64,000 nt of DNA from Streptomyces noursei (GTDB lineage: Bacteria; Actinomycetota; Actinomycetes; Streptomycetales; Streptomycetaceae): the NCBI RefSeq assembly GCF_016917755.1, contig NZ_CP070326.1, positions 7,006,001-7,070,000 of the forward strand, written 5' to 3'. The translations under genes were made by a program, and so were the position numbers. The notes under the pieces were generated by a model. It worked only from the letters and a program-made list of their open reading frames with translations, was not told the DNA's origin and ran no database searches. Below are positions 18,719-27,993 of the stretch, in pieces. How positions within the stretch are numbered: position 1 is the first letter of the stretch; the number at the start of each line of letters is the position of its first letter.

Positions 18719-18734
18719 CGCCTATAAGTTGTGG
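18719..18734. promoter_or_regulatory. NrdR box 2 upstream of nrdR-nrdJ
   Basis: The core CTATAAGTTGTG is in phase with box 1 (31 bp between box starts). It ends shortly before the -35 region of a promoter whose -10 is TATGCT at 18765-18770, so bound NrdR would occlude polymerase. Confidence 0.65.
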
Positions 18735-18764
18735 TGCCGGGTCAGTCGGACCCCACGGATCGCC

Positions 18765-18770
18765 TATGCT
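18765..18770 (+). promoter_or_regulatory. Probable -10 of the nrdR-nrdJ promoter
   Basis: TATGCT fits TANNNT, with GTCAGT as a weak -35 eighteen bases upstream. This gives a leader of about 95 nt ending in GGAGG before nrdR. Confidence 0.4.
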
Positions 18771-18873
18771 TGTGGCTGCTCCGAAGGGCCCGTACGGACC
18801 GGCCGGAGGTTCCGTCGCCGTACGCCGGTTCCCTTGGCGTGCGTCCGTTTTCGAGGGTGAGGAGGGTGGAGCC

Positions 18874-19401
18874 ATGCACTGCCCCTTCTGCAGGCACCCG
18901 GACAGTCGGGTCGTCGACAGCCGCACCACGGACGACGGGACGTCGATCCGCCGGCGCCGCCAGTGCCCTGACTGCTCCCGCCGCTTCACCACCGTCGAAA
19001 CGGCGTCACTCATGGTGATCAAGCGGAGCGGGGTCACCGAGCCCTTCAGTCGCACCAAGGTCATCGCGGGGGTGCGCAAGGCGTGCCAGGGGCGTCCGGT
19101 CACCGAGGACGCCCTCGCCAAGCTCGGCCAGCGGGTCGAGGAGGCGGTGCGCGCCACCGGCAGCGCCGAGCTGACCACCCATGACGTCGGGCTCGCCATA
19201 CTGGGCCCGCTGCAGGAACTCGACCTCGTCGCGTACCTGCGCTTCGCGTCCGTCTATCGGGCGTTCGACTCACTTGAGGACTTCGAGGCGGCCATCGCCG
19301 AGCTGCGGGAGCAGCGCGAGCAGGGGCCGCCCGCGCACGGCGGGAGCAACGAGGAGGCCGGCGAGCCGGCCGTTCCCGTGCCCGCCACCGCCGCCGACTG
19401 A
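18874..19401 (+). CDS. nrdR: Transcriptional repressor of ribonucleotide reductase genes NrdR
   Basis: 175 residues. The N-terminal zinc ribbon has CPFC and CPDC (MHCPFCRHPDSRVVDSR then RRRRQCPDCSRRFTTVE), and the ATP-cone domain follows from about residue 45 (VIKRSGVTEPFSRTKVIAGV). NrdR senses ATP/dATP and binds paired boxes upstream of nrd operons. ATG 18874 with GGAGG at 18861. The tail after residue 150 is low-complexity and variable in actinobacteria. Paired boxes in its own promoter imply autoregulation together with nrdJ, which starts 122 bp downstream on the same strand. Confidence 0.95.
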   Translation: MHCPFCRHPDSRVVDSRTTDDGTSIRRRRQCPDCSRRFTTVETASLMVIKRSGVTEPFSRTKVIAGVRKACQGRPVTEDALAKLGQRVEEAVRATGSAELTTHDVGLAILGPLQELDLVAYLRFASVYRAFDSLEDFEAAIAELREQREQGPPAHGGSNEEAGEPAVPVPATAAD

Positions 19402-19523
19402 GTTCGGCGCGCACTTCCAGACCCGGGTCGGGGCGAGAGCAGGGCGCCCCGGTGCGGGAAGACATACACCGTGCCACGGAATTTGTGTGCACATATGGGC
19501 GTTTGCCCGTACAGGGAGGCGGA

Positions 19524-22409
19524 ATGACAGAGACGACGAGCGGCCCGGCACGAGGCTCCCGCGCCAAGGGCAGCAAGGCTGGCAAGGGTCTGCGTATCGA
19601 GCGCATCCACACCACCCCCGGCGTGCATCCGTACGACGAGGTCGTGTGGGCGCGCCGTGACGTCGTCATGACCAACTGGCGCGACGGCTCGGTCAACTTC
19701 GAGCAGCGTGGCGTCGAGTTCCCCGACTCCTGGTCGGTGAACGCGGTCAACATCGTCACGAGCAAGTACTTCCGCGGCGCGGTGGGCTCCCCGGCCCGCG
19801 AGTCGAGCCTCAAGCAGCTCATCGACCGCGTGGTCAAGACCTACCGCAAGAGCGGCGAGGAGAACGGTTACTTCGCCACCCCGGCCGACGCCGAGATCTT
19901 CGAGCACGAGCTGGCCTACGCCCTGCTCCACCAGGTCTTCAGCTTCAACTCCCCGGTGTGGTTCAACGTCGGCACCCAGCAGCCGCAGCAGGTCAGCGCC
20001 TGCTTCATCCTCTCCGTGGACGACTCCATGGAGTCGATCCTGGACTGGTACAAGGAAGAGGGGATGATCTTCAAGGGCGGCTCCGGCGCCGGCCTGAACC
20101 TCTCCCGCATCCGCTCCTCCAAGGAGCTGCTCTCCTCCGGCGGCAACGCCTCCGGCCCGGTCTCCTTCATGCGCGGCGCCGACGCCTCCGCCGGCACCAT
20201 CAAGTCCGGTGGCGCCACCCGCCGCGCGGCCAAGATGGTCGTCCTGGACGTCGACCACCCCGACGTCGAGGCGTTCATCGAGACCAAGGTCAAGGAAGAG
20301 GAGAAGATCCGCGCGCTGCGCGACGCGGGCTTCGACATGGACCTGGGCGGCGACGACATCACGTCCGTCCAGTACCAGAACGCCAACAACTCGGTCCGCG
20401 TGAACGACGAGTTCATGAAGGCCGTGGAGTCCGGCGCGAAGTTCGGCCTGCGCGGCCGGCTGAACGGCGAGATCATCGAGGAGGTCGACGCCAAGGGCCT
20501 GTTCCGCAAGATGGCCGAGGCCGCCTGGGCCTGCGCCGACCCCGGCATCCAGTACGACGACACCATCAACCACTGGCACACCTCGCCGGAGACCGGTCGC
20601 ATCACCGCGTCCAACCCGTGCAGCGAGTACATGCACCTGGACAACTCCTCGTGCAACCTCGCCTCGCTCAACCTCCTGAAGTTCCTCAACGACGACGACC
20701 AGGGCAACCAGTCCTTCGACGCCGTGCGGTTCGCCAAGGTCGTCGAGCTGGTCATCACGGCCATGGACATCTCGATCTGCTTCGCGGACTTCCCCACCGA
20801 GAAGATCGGCGAGACCACCCGCGCCTTCCGCCAGCTGGGCATCGGCTACGCCAACCTCGGCGCGCTGCTGATGGCCACCGGCCACGCCTACGACTCCGAC
20901 GGCGGCCGCGCCCTGGCCGGTGCCATCACCTCGCTGATGACCGGCACCTCCTACAAGCGCTCCGCCGAGCTGGCCGCGGTCGTCGGCCCGTACGACGGCT
21001 ACGCCCGCAACGCCGACGCCCACAAGCGCGTCATGAAGCAGCACTCCGACGCCAACGGCAGCGCGGTGCGCATGGACGACCTGGACACCCCGGTCTGGGC
21101 CGCGGCCACCGAAGCCTGGCAGGACGTGCTGCGCCTCGGCGAGAAGAACGGCTTCCGCAACGCCCAGGCGTCGGTGCTGGCCCCGACCGGCACCATCGGC
21201 CTGATGATGGACTGCGACACCACCGGCGTCGAGCCGGACCTGGCGCTCGTCAAGTTCAAGAAGCTGGTCGGCGGCGGCTCCATGCAGATCGTGAACAACA
21301 CGGTCCCCAAGGCGCTCAAGCGGCTCGGCTACCAGCCCGAGCAGGTCGAGGCGATCGTCGCCCACATCGCCGACCACGGCAATGTCGTCGACGCCCCCGG
21401 CCTCAAGCCGGAGCACTACGAGGTCTTCGACTGCGCCATGGGCGAGCGTGCCATCTCCCCGATGGGCCACGTCCGCATGATGGCCGCGGCCCAGCCGTTC
21501 CTCTCCGGCGCGATCTCCAAGACGGTCAACGTCCCGGAGTCGGCCACCGTCGAGGAGATCGAGGACGTCTACTTCCAGGGCTGGAAGCTCGGCCTGAAGG
21601 CGCTCGCGATCTACCGCGACAACTGCAAGGTCGGTCAGCCGCTCTCCGCCAAGAAGAAGGAGGAGGAGAAGAAGCCCGAGGCCGCCGCGAAGACCGCGGA
21701 GAAGAAGGTCGTCGAGTACCGCCCGGTCCGCAAGCGTCTGCCCAAGGGCCGCCCGGGGATCACCACCTCCTTCACCGTCGGCGGCGCCGAGGGCTACATG
21801 ACCGCCAACTCCTACCCGGACGACGGTCTCGGCGAGGTCTTCCTGAAGATGTCCAAGCAGGGCTCGACCCTCGCGGGCATGATGGACGCCTTCTCCATCG
21901 CGGTGTCGGTCGGCCTCCAGTACGGCGTGCCGCTGGAGACCTACGTCTCGAAGTTCGTCAACATGCGCTTCGAGCCGGCCGGTATGACCGACGACCCGGA
22001 CGTGCGGATGGCGCAGTCGATCGTCGACTACATCTTCCGCCGCCTGGCGCTGGACTTCCTGCCGTTCGAGACCCGCTCGGCCCTCGGCATCCACTCCGTC
22101 GAGGAGCGTCAGCGCCACCTGGAGACCGGCTCCTACGAGCTGCCCGAGGACGAGGTCGACGTGGAGGGCCTGGCCCAGTCCGCGCCCCGGCAGACCGACA
22201 CGGCCAAGGACCCGGCCCCGGCGATCAAGGCCGTCGAGGAGACCGCCGCGCCGGCTCCCAAGCAGGCGCACACCAACGCCGAGCTGGTGGAGATGCAGCT
22301 GGGCATCAACGCCGATGCGCCGCTGTGCTTCTCCTGCGGCACCAAGATGCAGCGGGCCGGCAGTTGCTACCTCTGCGAGGGCTGCGGTTCGACCAGCGGT
22401 TGCAGCTGA
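19524..22409 (+). CDS. nrdJ: Adenosylcobalamin-dependent (class II) ribonucleotide reductase
   Basis: 961 residues. Reduces ribonucleotides using a radical generated from coenzyme B12, so it works with or without oxygen. Visible: the redox cysteine region QVSACFILSVDDS, the radical-site motif NPCSEYMHLDNSSCNLASLN, and VLAPTGTIGLMMDCDTTG of the barrel. A Lys/Glu-rich linker (about residues 705-725) and a C-terminal Cys-rich segment (CFSCGTKM, CYLCEGCG) follow, the latter serving re-reduction or zinc binding. ATG 19524 has GGGAGGCGG. Cotranscribed with nrdR. Its last 20 codons and a terminator close the unit. Confidence 0.96.
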   Translation: MTETTSGPARGSRAKGSKAGKGLRIERIHTTPGVHPYDEVVWARRDVVMTNWRDGSVNFEQRGVEFPDSWSVNAVNIVTSKYFRGAVGSPARESSLKQLIDRVVKTYRKSGEENGYFATPADAEIFEHELAYALLHQVFSFNSPVWFNVGTQQPQQVSACFILSVDDSMESILDWYKEEGMIFKGGSGAGLNLSRIRSSKELLSSGGNASGPVSFMRGADASAGTIKSGGATRRAAKMVVLDVDHPDVEAFIETKVKEEEKIRALRDAGFDMDLGGDDITSVQYQNANNSVRVNDEFMKAVESGAKFGLRGRLNGEIIEEVDAKGLFRKMAEAAWACADPGIQYDDTINHWHTSPETGRITASNPCSEYMHLDNSSCNLASLNLLKFLNDDDQGNQSFDAVRFAKVVELVITAMDISICFADFPTEKIGETTRAFRQLGIGYANLGALLMATGHAYDSDGGRALAGAITSLMTGTSYKRSAELAAVVGPYDGYARNADAHKRVMKQHSDANGSAVRMDDLDTPVWAAATEAWQDVLRLGEKNGFRNAQASVLAPTGTIGLMMDCDTTGVEPDLALVKFKKLVGGGSMQIVNNTVPKALKRLGYQPEQVEAIVAHIADHGNVVDAPGLKPEHYEVFDCAMGERAISPMGHVRMMAAAQPFLSGAISKTVNVPESATVEEIEDVYFQGWKLGLKALAIYRDNCKVGQPLSAKKKEEEKKPEAAAKTAEKKVVEYRPVRKRLPKGRPGITTSFTVGGAEGYMTANSYPDDGLGEVFLKMSKQGSTLAGMMDAFSIAVSVGLQYGVPLETYVSKFVNMRFEPAGMTDDPDVRMAQSIVDYIFRRLALDFLPFETRSALGIHSVEERQRHLETGSYELPEDEVDVEGLAQSAPRQTDTAKDPAPAIKAVEETAAPAPKQAHTNAELVEMQLGINADAPLCFSCGTKMQRAGSCYLCEGCGSTSGCS

Positions 22410-22464
22410 GCCCGGCGCCCCGAGGGGGCGACGGCCGGTGATCGGCCGGTGGGCCTGAGCTGAC

Positions 22465-22505
22465 CAGGGCGGTGGAGTACGGGGAGACCCGGCTCCACCG
22501 CCCTG
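22465..22505. terminator. Bidirectional terminator after nrdJ
   Basis: A perfect 13-bp stem (22465-22477 with 22493-22505) with a 15-nt loop lies 56 nt after the nrdJ stop and 22 nt from the end of the convergent hydrolase gene. Confidence 0.8.
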
Positions 22506-22527
22506 TCGCGTCGGGGGCGGACACGAC

Positions 22528-23367
22528 CTAGGGGAGGAAGTCCGCGATGGTCCGGGTGAAATCCTCCGGGTCGTCCAGCCACGGGAAGTGGCCGGCGCCC
22601 GGCTGGACGGTCAGCGTGGCGCCGGGCAGCAGCGTGGCGATCTCCGCGGCGACCCGGGGCAGCGGGCCGCTGTCCCGTTCGCCCGCGAGCAGCAGTACCG
22701 GCGCATCCAGCGAGGCCAGGGCGGCCCGCGCCGTGGCCGGGTCGAAGGCGCCGGCGGACGCGTACCGCTCCGCGGCCTCTTCGTTGGTCTGCGCCACCTC
22801 CGACGCGGCGTGTTCCTTGGCCGCCGCGTCCCAACGGCCGTAGAAGAACGGGGCGATGGCGTCCCAGTCGGCATCCGTGGCGGTGCCGGCCCAGACCGCC
22901 TCGTAGGAGCGGTACGCGTCCGGGAACCACGGTTCGGCGGACCGCAGGGCGGCCGCTTCCCGCCGATGCGCCTCGGTGAAGTCGATGCCCAGGGCACGGG
23001 CCCGACCGGTGACCAGGGTGAGGCTGCGGATGCGCGCCGGAAAACGGGCCGCGTAGAGCAGGGCGAGATCGCCGGCCGCGGAGTGCGCGAGAACGTCGAC
23101 ATGTTCGAGGCCGAGGTGGGCCCGGAGCGCCTCGACGTCGTCCACCTGCCGGTCACAGCGGTAGGTCGCCGGATCGGTGGGAATGCCCGATTCACCGGTG
23201 CCGCGGAGATCGAGTTGGATCAATTGCCGGTGGGCCGCCATTGCGCCCAGATCGCCGAAGTAGGCGGAGGCGCGCATCGGGCCACCGGGAAGGCAGAGCA
23301 GCGGCTCGCCTTTCCCGACGAGGTGATAGGCGAGTGGGGTTCCGTCGGGCGCGGTGAGAACAGGCAT
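22528..23367 (-). CDS. Alpha/beta-hydrolase fold protein
   Basis: 279 residues from ATG 23367. The oxyanion region reads LCLPGGPMRASAYFGDL and is followed by DLRGTGES, both typical of proline-iminopeptidase-like hydrolases. The nucleophile elbow is AHSAAG with Ser96; the first glycine of GxSxG is replaced by Ala. Acid and base candidates are the Asp in LAGERDSGP and the His in GAGHFPW. Substrate unknown. It is convergent with nrdJ and preceded by an unusual purine-rich tract. The frame is open well upstream, but that part is not conserved-looking. Confidence 0.82.
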   Translation of the reverse strand: MPVLTAPDGTPLAYHLVGKGEPLLCLPGGPMRASAYFGDLGAMAAHRQLIQLDLRGTGESGIPTDPATYRCDRQVDDVEALRAHLGLEHVDVLAHSAAGDLALLYAARFPARIRSLTLVTGRARALGIDFTEAHRREAAALRSAEPWFPDAYRSYEAVWAGTATDADWDAIAPFFYGRWDAAAKEHAASEVAQTNEEAAERYASAGAFDPATARAALASLDAPVLLLAGERDSGPLPRVAAEIATLLPGATLTVQPGAGHFPWLDDPEDFTRTIADFLP

Positions 23368-23457
23368 GGCGGTAATCCTGGGCACGAGTGAGCGGTGCGG
23401 CAAGCGGTTATGCCGGGGGCCCTGGGGAGCGTGGGAGAAGAGGACGGGAAGAGGCGT

Positions 23458-23493
23458 GGGGCGGGGGAGCGGGGAGAGCGGGGAGAGAGGGGG
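23458..23493 (+). repeat. G-run cluster with G-quadruplex potential inside a polypurine tract
   Basis: Five runs of four or five G (23458-23461, 23463-23467, 23471-23474, 23480-23483, 23489-23493) separated by one to six bases. The surrounding 23425-23512 is almost only A and G. It lies about 90-125 bp upstream of the hydrolase start, on that gene's template strand. Confidence 0.55.
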
Positions 23494-23705
23494 AAGCTGG
23501 TGGGAAGTGGGTGGGAAACCCTGGGGCGCGGCATTTCGGGATGGCGATATTCCGGTGGGCCCGCTCCACGGGCCGCTGCCGTGATCCTCACTCCTGCTCC
23601 CACGGTGAAGATCTGGGCCCGTACGTCCGCCGGAGCGTGATCGCCCCGGATGCTGGGCGAGTACGGTCGCGTCCCCTGGGGCGCGTGCGCAGGTGGTGGA
23701 ACGTC

Positions 23706-23738
23706 GGAGGGGAGGCGGTTCGTCGCCGCCTCCCCTCC
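23706..23738 (-). terminator. Terminator of the TerD-like gene
   Basis: A perfect 13-bp stem with loop TTCGTCG begins 21 nt beyond the TerD-like stop on the minus strand. Confidence 0.75.
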
Positions 23739-23758
23739 ACATCTGCCGTAGGTGACCG

Positions 23759-24280
23759 TCAGGTGCCCATCAGCCGGGCGAACTCATCCGGGTTGGTGTC
23801 GAACCCGCGTAGTACGGGCTGGAACCGCCATTCACCCGAGGCGTCCCGCGCGAACTCGGCGCAGGCCGCCGCGGTCGCGTCCGGAATGCCGGCGAAGTCG
23901 TTGCGGGCCAGCCTGGTGTATCCCTCGCGTACCTCGATGAGGGTGTTGGCGACCTCGCCGAAGACCTTGCGGCCGTGCGCCTGCTGGATCACCACGCCCA
24001 CCACGACGCGGGCGTAGCGCTCGGACAGTCGCTCCAACTCCAGCGTCATGACCTCGTCGTCGCCGAATCCCTGGCCGGTCCGGCTGTCCCGGTTGAGCGT
24101 GATGGTCCCGTCGGGCGATCGGCTGTCGAAGTGCACCAGGTAGGCCGGCTCTCCGTGCGGCGCGTCCGCCGGGTACGTCGCCGCGATGAGGTCCAGGTCG
24201 ATGTCCGGCTCACCGATGGGGCTGGGATCCCATCCGAGTGCCACCACGACCTTCTCAATCCCCTTGTTGAACGTGCTCAC
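23759..24280 (-). CDS. TerD-family protein
   Basis: 173 residues from GTG 24280. Family features are the N-terminal NKGIEKVVVALGWDPS, DLDLIAATY, the calcium-binding type segment RDSRTGQGFGDDEVMTLELE and the C-terminal half with the TerD/CABP-like beta-sandwich pattern ending in FARDASGEWRFQPVL. Streptomyces carry many TerD paralogues, tied to tellurite resistance, stress and development; single stand-alone copies like this have no assigned function. It is followed by its own terminator and preceded by a 548-bp gap with repeated motifs. Confidence 0.85.
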   Translation of the reverse strand: MSTFNKGIEKVVVALGWDPSPIGEPDIDLDLIAATYPADAPHGEPAYLVHFDSRSPDGTITLNRDSRTGQGFGDDEVMTLELERLSERYARVVVGVVIQQAHGRKVFGEVANTLIEVREGYTRLARNDFAGIPDATAAACAEFARDASGEWRFQPVLRGFDTNPDEFARLMGT

Positions 24281-24828
24281 CGGGTCCCCTTCCGTCAGCT
24301 CCCGTGGCCCAGCCCGTCTGCGATTCCGCGGACAACTCCCCGGGTTTTCCCCGTGTTCGACCATCGTGCCACGCGGTCGCGGGAGTCGGCCCGGTAAGTC
24401 CGTGGCCAGCCATGGGTGTTCGTGGCTTCGACGCAAAGGGCCCACTGTTTTCGGTGCAATGTGGCGCCATGTGTCGGTGCAATGGAGTGCATTGTCTTCG
24501 GTGCGATGAGGGTATTGCTCTGAGGGTGTCCTGGGGGTGGCAAGGCGGCTTACTTCCGGGGGTGTTCGTGTCGTCGTCTCATCCCGGAGGTGGGTGGCGA
24601 GTGTGAGGCGGCGCGGGCGGTGTGTTCGGGGGTGGTGAACGGGCTCTCCGGTGGCGTGCGGATGAGCGGGCGCGCCTGTCGGGAGGGCCGGTGGCGGGCC
24701 GCCGTCGAGGAGGTGGGGCGCCGGTCGGGCGCGACGGCCTCCAGCGGTGCGTGTCCGTAAGGGAGTTCGGGGCGGCAGGAAGCCGGCGGGCAGCGGTTCC
24801 GGTCGTCACCGGGCCGTACGATGGCGCG
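24281..24828. other. Divergent non-coding region between the TerD-like and DUF4937-like genes
   Basis: 548 bp with no convincing coding frame. Its middle (about 24350-24550) is less GC-rich than the neighbouring genes and holds three spaced copies of an 11-bp motif (listed separately). The frame that opens at 24622 and runs into the downstream gene is arginine-rich and not family-like before 24829. Confidence 0.5.
24451..24508 (+). repeat. Three direct repeats of TCGGTGCRATG, helically phased
   Basis: Copies at 24451-24461, 24474-24484 and 24498-24508, i.e. 23 and 24 bp apart (about two DNA turns). An inverted CAATG-N5-CATTG also overlaps the second copy. The layout suggests a multi-site operator. 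Confidence 0.45.
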
Positions 24829-25434
24829 GTGCTGGTCAAGTGGATTCGCCTCACCGTCGTGGACCGCCGAGGGTTCGAACGGGGGCAGCGGAAATGGGCC
24901 GGGCTCCTGGGAGAGCCCGGCTTCCGGGGACAGGCCGGGGGGTGGAGCCGTTCCCGTCCCGGCGTGGCCCACCTGGTCGGCTTCTGGGAGAGCCGGGCGT
25001 TCTACGACTCCTTCATGGCGCGCTCGCACGACCGGTTGGCCGCCGCCCAGACCGGCACCTACAAGGACCCGCAAGTCCGGCTGTTCGAGCACGAATTCGA
25101 CGTGAAGGTAGGGTTCCGTCCGGCCTTCGGCGACGCGGACGTGCTGCGGTTGGCGCACTGCCAGGTGCGCGAGGACCGGGTGGATCACTTCGTGCTCATG
25201 CAGGAGAAGGTGTGGAACCCGGCGATGGCCGGGTCGCCCGGCATGCTCCGGGGGATGGTCGGGCGGGCGCCGGGCGAGGAGTTCCTGGTCCTGTCGATGT
25301 GGCAGTCGGCGGCCGAGCGCGGCAAGTACCGTCCGGAGCGGGTGGAACGGCTGGCGCTGCGGGCCCAGATAGCCGCCGACGTGCAGGCGATCGCGGGCGA
25401 TGTGGTGCAGCTCGAACCCTCCTGGACGGTGTGA
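24829..25434 (+). CDS. YdbC/DUF4937-like protein with two tandem alpha-beta barrel halves
   Basis: 201 residues from GTG 24829, chosen because VLVKWIRLTVVDRRGFERGQRKWAGL is how this family begins. The sequence has two halves of similar plan: residues 1-90 with GFRGQAGGWSRSRPGVAHLVGFWESRAFYDSF, and residues 100-195 with a shorter repeat ending in EEFLVLSMWQSAAER. Both look like dimeric ferredoxin-fold (antibiotic-monooxygenase-like) domains, so a fused pseudo-dimer is likely. Function unknown. No catalytic residue can be named. Confidence 0.65.
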   Translation: MLVKWIRLTVVDRRGFERGQRKWAGLLGEPGFRGQAGGWSRSRPGVAHLVGFWESRAFYDSFMARSHDRLAAAQTGTYKDPQVRLFEHEFDVKVGFRPAFGDADVLRLAHCQVREDRVDHFVLMQEKVWNPAMAGSPGMLRGMVGRAPGEEFLVLSMWQSAAERGKYRPERVERLALRAQIAADVQAIAGDVVQLEPSWTV

Positions 25435-25443
25435 GCGCCGCGG

Positions 25444-26226
25444 TCAGACCCCCTGTCGCGGCGGGGCGGACGCGTCGCCGGTCGGGCGCCCGGGGGTGAC
25501 GCGGCCGGGGGTGAAGACGCCCGCGCGGGCCGCGGCCAGTGCCGCCGCGGCGGCCTGGTCGGCGAGCGCCTCGTCGACCGGTTCCCGGGTGACGAACAGC
25601 CGGCAGAGCAGTGGGGCGGGCACCGCCCGCACCAGTGCCCCGGCGTCGACGGCGGCCCCCTCCGGGCCGGCCGGTAGTTCCCCGCGTGCGACGGCGCGCT
25701 CCACGATGGTCTCGCAGCGCGCGAACCGCTCGGCGTAGTAGGTGCGCAGCGCCGACGCGGCTCGCTCCGACTGGAAGCCGGCCGCGATCATCGCGGAACC
25801 GGACGCGCCCGTCGCGGGCTCGGTGAACGAGGTGACGACCTCGCGGGCGAGCGCCCGCAGATCGCCCTCCAGCGACCCGGTGTCGGGCGGCAGCCAGCTG
25901 TCCTCGCCCGCCAGGTCCAGGGCGTCGGCCACCAGGCCCTCCACGTCGCCCCAGCGGCGGTAGAGCGTGGTCTTGTGCACCCCGGAGCGGGCGGCGACGT
26001 ACTCGACCGTCAGCCCGGGGTAGCCGAGTTCGCCCAGGCCGGCCAGGACGGCGTCGCGGACGACGGCCCGGGTGCGGGCCGTTCGCCCGCCGGGGCGCCG
26101 GGTGCCGGGGGTGGGGGAGGACGCCGGACCGTCGCTCTCGGACTGCTTCTTCTGACCCTCGCCGGGCAATTGCAACTCCTGTTGCGTTAGGGGTTGGGCT
26201 GTGTCATCCTCATCGTAACGCGACAT
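25444..26226 (-). CDS. TetR-family transcriptional regulator
   Basis: 260 residues if started at ATG 26226. The helix-turn-helix is VEYVAARSGVHKTTLYRRWG, preceded by the TetR N-terminal helix RTRAVVRDAVLAGLGELGYPGLT. The C-terminal ligand domain is of the TetR_C type with LAREVVTSFTEPATG. It is divergent from an ABC-F gene and probably represses it. The ATG 26226 has no clear ribosome binding site and overlaps an operator-like repeat. A TTG at 26169 has AGGAG six bases upstream and would give 241 residues, with the second operator copy over that ribosome binding site; the true start may be this one. Confidence 0.85.
   Translation of the reverse strand: MSRYDEDDTAQPLTQQELQLPGEGQKKQSESDGPASSPTPGTRRPGGRTARTRAVVRDAVLAGLGELGYPGLTVEYVAARSGVHKTTLYRRWGDVEGLVADALDLAGEDSWLPPDTGSLEGDLRALAREVVTSFTEPATGASGSAMIAAGFQSERAASALRTYYAERFARCETIVERAVARGELPAGPEGAAVDAGALVRAVPAPLLCRLFVTREPVDEALADQAAAAALAAARAGVFTPGRVTPGRPTGDASAPPRQGV
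26172..26189. promoter_or_regulatory. Candidate TetR operator, copy 1
   Basis: GCAACTCCTGTTGCGTTA contains the inverted repeat GCAAC-N4-GTTGC. It matches copy 2 (read on the opposite strand) at 16 of 18 bases. Confidence 0.6.
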
Positions 26227-26233
26227 GAGTTGC
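26216..26233. promoter_or_regulatory. Candidate TetR operator, copy 2
   Basis: Read on the minus strand this is GCAACTCATGTCGCGTTA, 16 of 18 identical to copy 1 and in inverted orientation 44 bp away. It covers the upstream ATG of the tetR gene and lies about 60 bp before the ABC-F start. Confidence 0.6.
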
Positions 26234-26291
26234 GTTTGCTCGTCGGCGGGGGTGCTGTCCGGCGTGCCCGCGGCAACACCCGGAGGATCGC

Positions 26292-27911
<1,620 letters not shown>

Positions 27912-27981
27912 GGCCCCGGTGCGGGCCGGTGTCCCGCCCGGTGCCCCTCCGCCGCACCCGGCATGTACAGGGCAGGCGTTT

Positions 27982-27987
27982 TAGGCT
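27982..27987 (+). promoter_or_regulatory. -10 element of the histidine phosphatase gene
   Basis: TAGGCT six bases before ATG 27994, without a ribosome binding site, pointing to a leaderless mRNA. Confidence 0.5.
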
Positions 27988-27993
27988 GGCGGC

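Larger units (their letters stand above)
18279..18873. other. Divergent lexA/nrdR control region
   Basis: 595 bp without a credible gene. It holds the lexA SOS box near its left end, the two NrdR boxes and the nrdR promoter near its right end. The middle (about 18400-18660) shows no feature I can name. I found no cobalamin riboswitch, although nrdJ encodes a B12-dependent enzyme. Confidence 0.6.
23368..23758. other. Non-coding gap with a G-rich polypurine tract and a terminator
   Basis: No gene is supported here. It contains a purine tract on the plus strand (about 23425-23512) and the terminator of the TerD-like gene (23706-23738). Confidence 0.6.

Noticed and set aside
18279..19199. Upstream extension of LexA on the minus strand
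   Set aside because: It would run through the SOS box, the NrdR boxes and into nrdR.
18279..19523. Cobalamin riboswitch near nrdR-nrdJ
   Set aside because: No B12-box-like sequence or leader long enough before nrdJ; the region is accounted for by SOS and NrdR sites.
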